Source: Pisaster brevispinus (taxonomy: Eukaryota > Echinodermata > Asteroidea > Forcipulatida > Asteriidae). From it: a stretch of DNA of 64,000 bases. The notes under the pieces are model-generated. The model had not been told where the DNA came from and did no database searches. It saw nothing but the letters and a program-made list of their open reading frames with translations. Positions 61,525 to 64,000 of the stretch are shown in pieces. How positions within the stretch are numbered: the stretch's first letter is position 1; every line of letters starts with the position of its first letter. The stretch lies in the NCBI GenBank assembly GCA_023634235.1, contig JAMKCF010000063.1, forward strand, positions 124,001 to 188,000, given 5' to 3'. The translations under genes and the position numbers were made by a program.

Positions 61525-62435
61525 ATAAAAATAATAACGGACATTTATATTGCGCAATTTTTGTGCATTACACAAAATATAACAACAAAAAATGTAGAGA
61601 AAAACAATAGAAATAGCTCAACAGTACTAGAAGGAATTAATCGTAAACAAATGGGTTTTTAACTTGGATTTAAATACATTAGGCCTAAGTGAAGATGATT
61701 GTCTAATACAAGGAGAGAGATTATTTCATAGTTTAGGAGCAGCGTACACAAATGCCCGATCACCTAGGGTAGCCTTAGATGTTCTTGAAGGGTAAGTTAA
61801 CAGTGTATGGTCTTGTGAACTCCTAAGACGGTATGATGTTTGAGAGAGTGATTTCATGGTTACGAGCTCCCGAATGTACATTAGTGCTAAACCATGAATG
61901 GCTTTATAAGTTATTAAAATAACTTTAAATGATATTCTTTGTCGAACTGGTAACCAGTGTAACTCGAGTAACAATGGACTACATCGAGAGTATCTAGAGG
62001 AATTACAGATCAGTTTAGCACATGCATTCTGAACCCTTTGCAGTTTGTTAATCTGAGTGTCAGGCAAACCAAAAAATGAGCTGTTACAGTAATCTGACCT
62101 GCTTGTCACAAAAGCGTGAACAATTTTTTTGTACAGTCACGAGTTAAGTTTTTATGGAGATGCCGGATATTAAAAAGATAATAAAATGCATTGTTACAAA
62201 CTGCAGCAATATGCTTATCAAATGTCAAGTGTGAATCAAACCGAACCCCCAGGTTCCTTACTGAGATGGAGGGTGATATATGTGACATAACAACCTTGAT
62301 GCAACCTTCATTATTTTGAGTGGGTACATACATGTATAATCCCAATACAAGGGAAAGTAATCCGATTATAGCCGTTTTGTTCTGACTCCTAGCACTCCAG
62401 AGGACCAGATAAGCTAAGGGCATTGAAGCGCTACG
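61525..62435 (-). pseudogene. CR1/L2-like non-LTR retrotransposon, 5'-truncated and broken 3' end
   Basis: On the minus strand two overlapping frames encode the C-terminal part of a CR1/L2-type reverse transcriptase. The first (62435 down to about 62130) contains SVRNLGVRFDSHLTFDKHI and ends in TRDCTKKLFTLL. The second (about 62135 to 61678) contains SDYCNSSFFGLP, NKLQRVQNACAKLI, LELHWLPVRQRISFK and GDRAFVYAAPKL. The endonuclease and the catalytic reverse-transcriptase motifs are absent because the element is truncated. A frameshift lies at an A7 run near 62130, and a TGA replaces the tryptophan expected after APKL near 61726. Translation then continues to a natural-looking end. The 3' tail contains GCGCAATATAAATG and TTATTATTTTTA, typical of this group. 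It cannot be functional. Family assignment rests on motif recognition. Confidence 0.85.
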
Positions 62436-64000
62436 CAAACGATCCTCCCAACTGTTTGGCAAATGTTGTTGAACCATTTGTGCCTCAAAGCGTTTTTCCA
62501 ACCGTCGAATGTTCTAGGCAAAAGATGCTGATGTTTTGGAAAAAAATGTCAATGTTTGAAAAATTAGACTTAATCCAAAGCTGTGTAACGTACAGAATAT
62601 GCAGGCATGTGGCACACTTTGCAGCAATTCTTTACTCGGCGGAGTCTAGCTAAGCTTTCTTATGAATACGCTAAGCTTTCTTTTGAATGCGTAAATATCA
62701 ATGGCCAATCATAGGCTGCGGAATGTTGGTTTTAAAGCATGGACTTTGGACTGTATTGTACTGCACATTATACCATGTGCTGTGTTTGCATGGACGAATG
62801 GCGGGCTACCGAACGATGTGTGGTGCGTGTGGATACTCAGCACCTTGTGGTTATGTGCATGTTTAAACATTTGTGTAATGAAATGATCGCAATTGCAGAT
62901 CGCAGCCACATTAAATCTAGCAAAAATTAAGACATGTTGAACTATTTTATGAACTTACAAATTATCTCTCTTTGTGATTTTTACCACCAAACCCCTTATT
63001 TATTGTGGACTAGTATTACTAGTAAAGGAAAAGATTTGACTCGCCCACCGCTGTTTTCACTTGTATTTGGCAACCGGGCGACCGCTAATTTCGAACCCTA
63101 TTCTGTATCGACCTACCTGATTGATATACAGTGATACCCTTATAATTTTTACAAAACGCTGGACTTCCTCCGCTTCTTGACTCTATGCTTTAGTACAGTG
63201 TACCTTCAGGAGGTGAAAGAATGTTTTGAACAGAAACCCACATTTTTATACCAGGGTTTTTTCACCTGAGTTGTCACTTATATTATGGCTCATTTGTAGA
63301 GAGCACATTAACACGAAATTGTGTACGCTTGTTTTGGTGTAACTTTATGAAAAACATCTAAGCTGGCTATCGCTGGATTAAACATTGTTGGGGTCTGGTC
63401 ATAATGTTTACTGACGTGAGTAGTCTACGGTCAAGGCTGTATTTGTTGCTCACAACACCACCACTGCGGAACACTTATCAGCAGCAAGCAGCTCAGAGTA
63501 AAACAGGGTGCTACAGTGACATGACAAAACCAAATAGGTAATGTGGCTGTTTTAGACAGTCGAATCAGCGCTCGTGCGCACATGTGCATCAGTGAAATGT
63601 TTAATCAGTGATTGTCAGCTCTGATGGTTTTTTTTTCTTTAAAATTAAACCAACAAACCAGGATTTTAATTTATTTAATTTAATTTTAATTTTTTTTGGG
63701 GGGGGGCCAGTGAATTAAGAAAAAATGTTGACCAACAGGTCATTCCGTGCCAACTTACCTAAAATTTTAGAATCCTACTCTTCAACATTATTTAGATACG
63801 TACATGTATGACCCCCTAAAAAATTAAGCCCGCCCCTTCAAATTGACTTTTTGTGTCTTCAGTATTTTTAGAGGTCTGTAACTACAAATGGAGATAACAT
63901 ATATAGCTACAAATTAATTTGGTATCCCATCAACTAAATAATACTATCAAAAGTAGCACAGGTCTTTTTCATATCAAGGTGTACAATGTACGTAGGTCTT
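62436..64000. other. Stretch without a recognised gene
   Basis: Only short open frames occur, overlapping on both strands around 62700-62930. 62648-62710 contains two GCTAAGCTTTCTT motifs and a CCAATCA, resembling 44096-44145. A T/G homopolymer stretch lies at 63692-63710. Confidence 0.5.

Overview
The window looks like animal nuclear DNA. Genes are sparse, coding pieces are short and bounded by GT/AG splice signals, and the unique part is AT-rich with minisatellites, a tRNA-derived SINE and the 3' end of a CR1/L2-type non-LTR retrotransposon. The SINE body and the retrotransposon tail resemble elements I associate with marine invertebrate deuterostomes. An echinoderm is my best guess, but this is inference, not proof.

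Region 1 (1-40638) is one head-to-tail array of a 479-bp unit: 84 copies plus a partial 85th, nearly identical, continuing beyond the left edge. The unit is more GC- and CpG-rich than the flank. Each unit carries, on the + strand, a strong 3' splice site, an open 151-nt exon-like segment, a 5' splice site, a 149-bp intron-like stretch with a branch-point-like motif, a second open segment of 61 nt and another strong 5' splice site. A GC-rich hairpin encloses the inner 3' splice site in every copy. Shared variants show higher-order structure, including an 11-unit (5269-bp) block present twice. The array stops 7 nt into the intron that follows the second exon-like segment, so the last copy keeps its donor site. 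It may be an amplified piece of a gene that became a satellite. I do not recognise the encoded peptide, and several units carry an in-frame stop.

Region 2 (40639-52265) is unique AT-rich sequence with possible internal exons on the + strand (42875-42982, 46118-46204, 48828-48907 and an open segment at 51843-52265). Between them lie a tRNA-Leu-like relic, a tRNA-like sequence whose 5' half is amplified as a 57-bp minisatellite, an 81-bp minisatellite, an inverted-repeat-bounded element with internal 146-bp repeats, and a tRNA-derived SINE. The last two exon pieces of the 46118/48828 pair agree in phase, but 46118-46204 contains an in-frame TGA, so a working gene is not established.

Region 3 (52266-64000) has no gene I can support. 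Its main features are a young, nested palindrome of about 2.1 kb (58575-60650) with short hairpins at both ends, and a broken CR1/L2-like retrotransposon 3' end on the minus strand (61525-62435). No rRNA, CRISPR, operon or intact tRNA gene was found. The array and the palindrome are the best candidates for something undescribed; both could also be affected by assembly.
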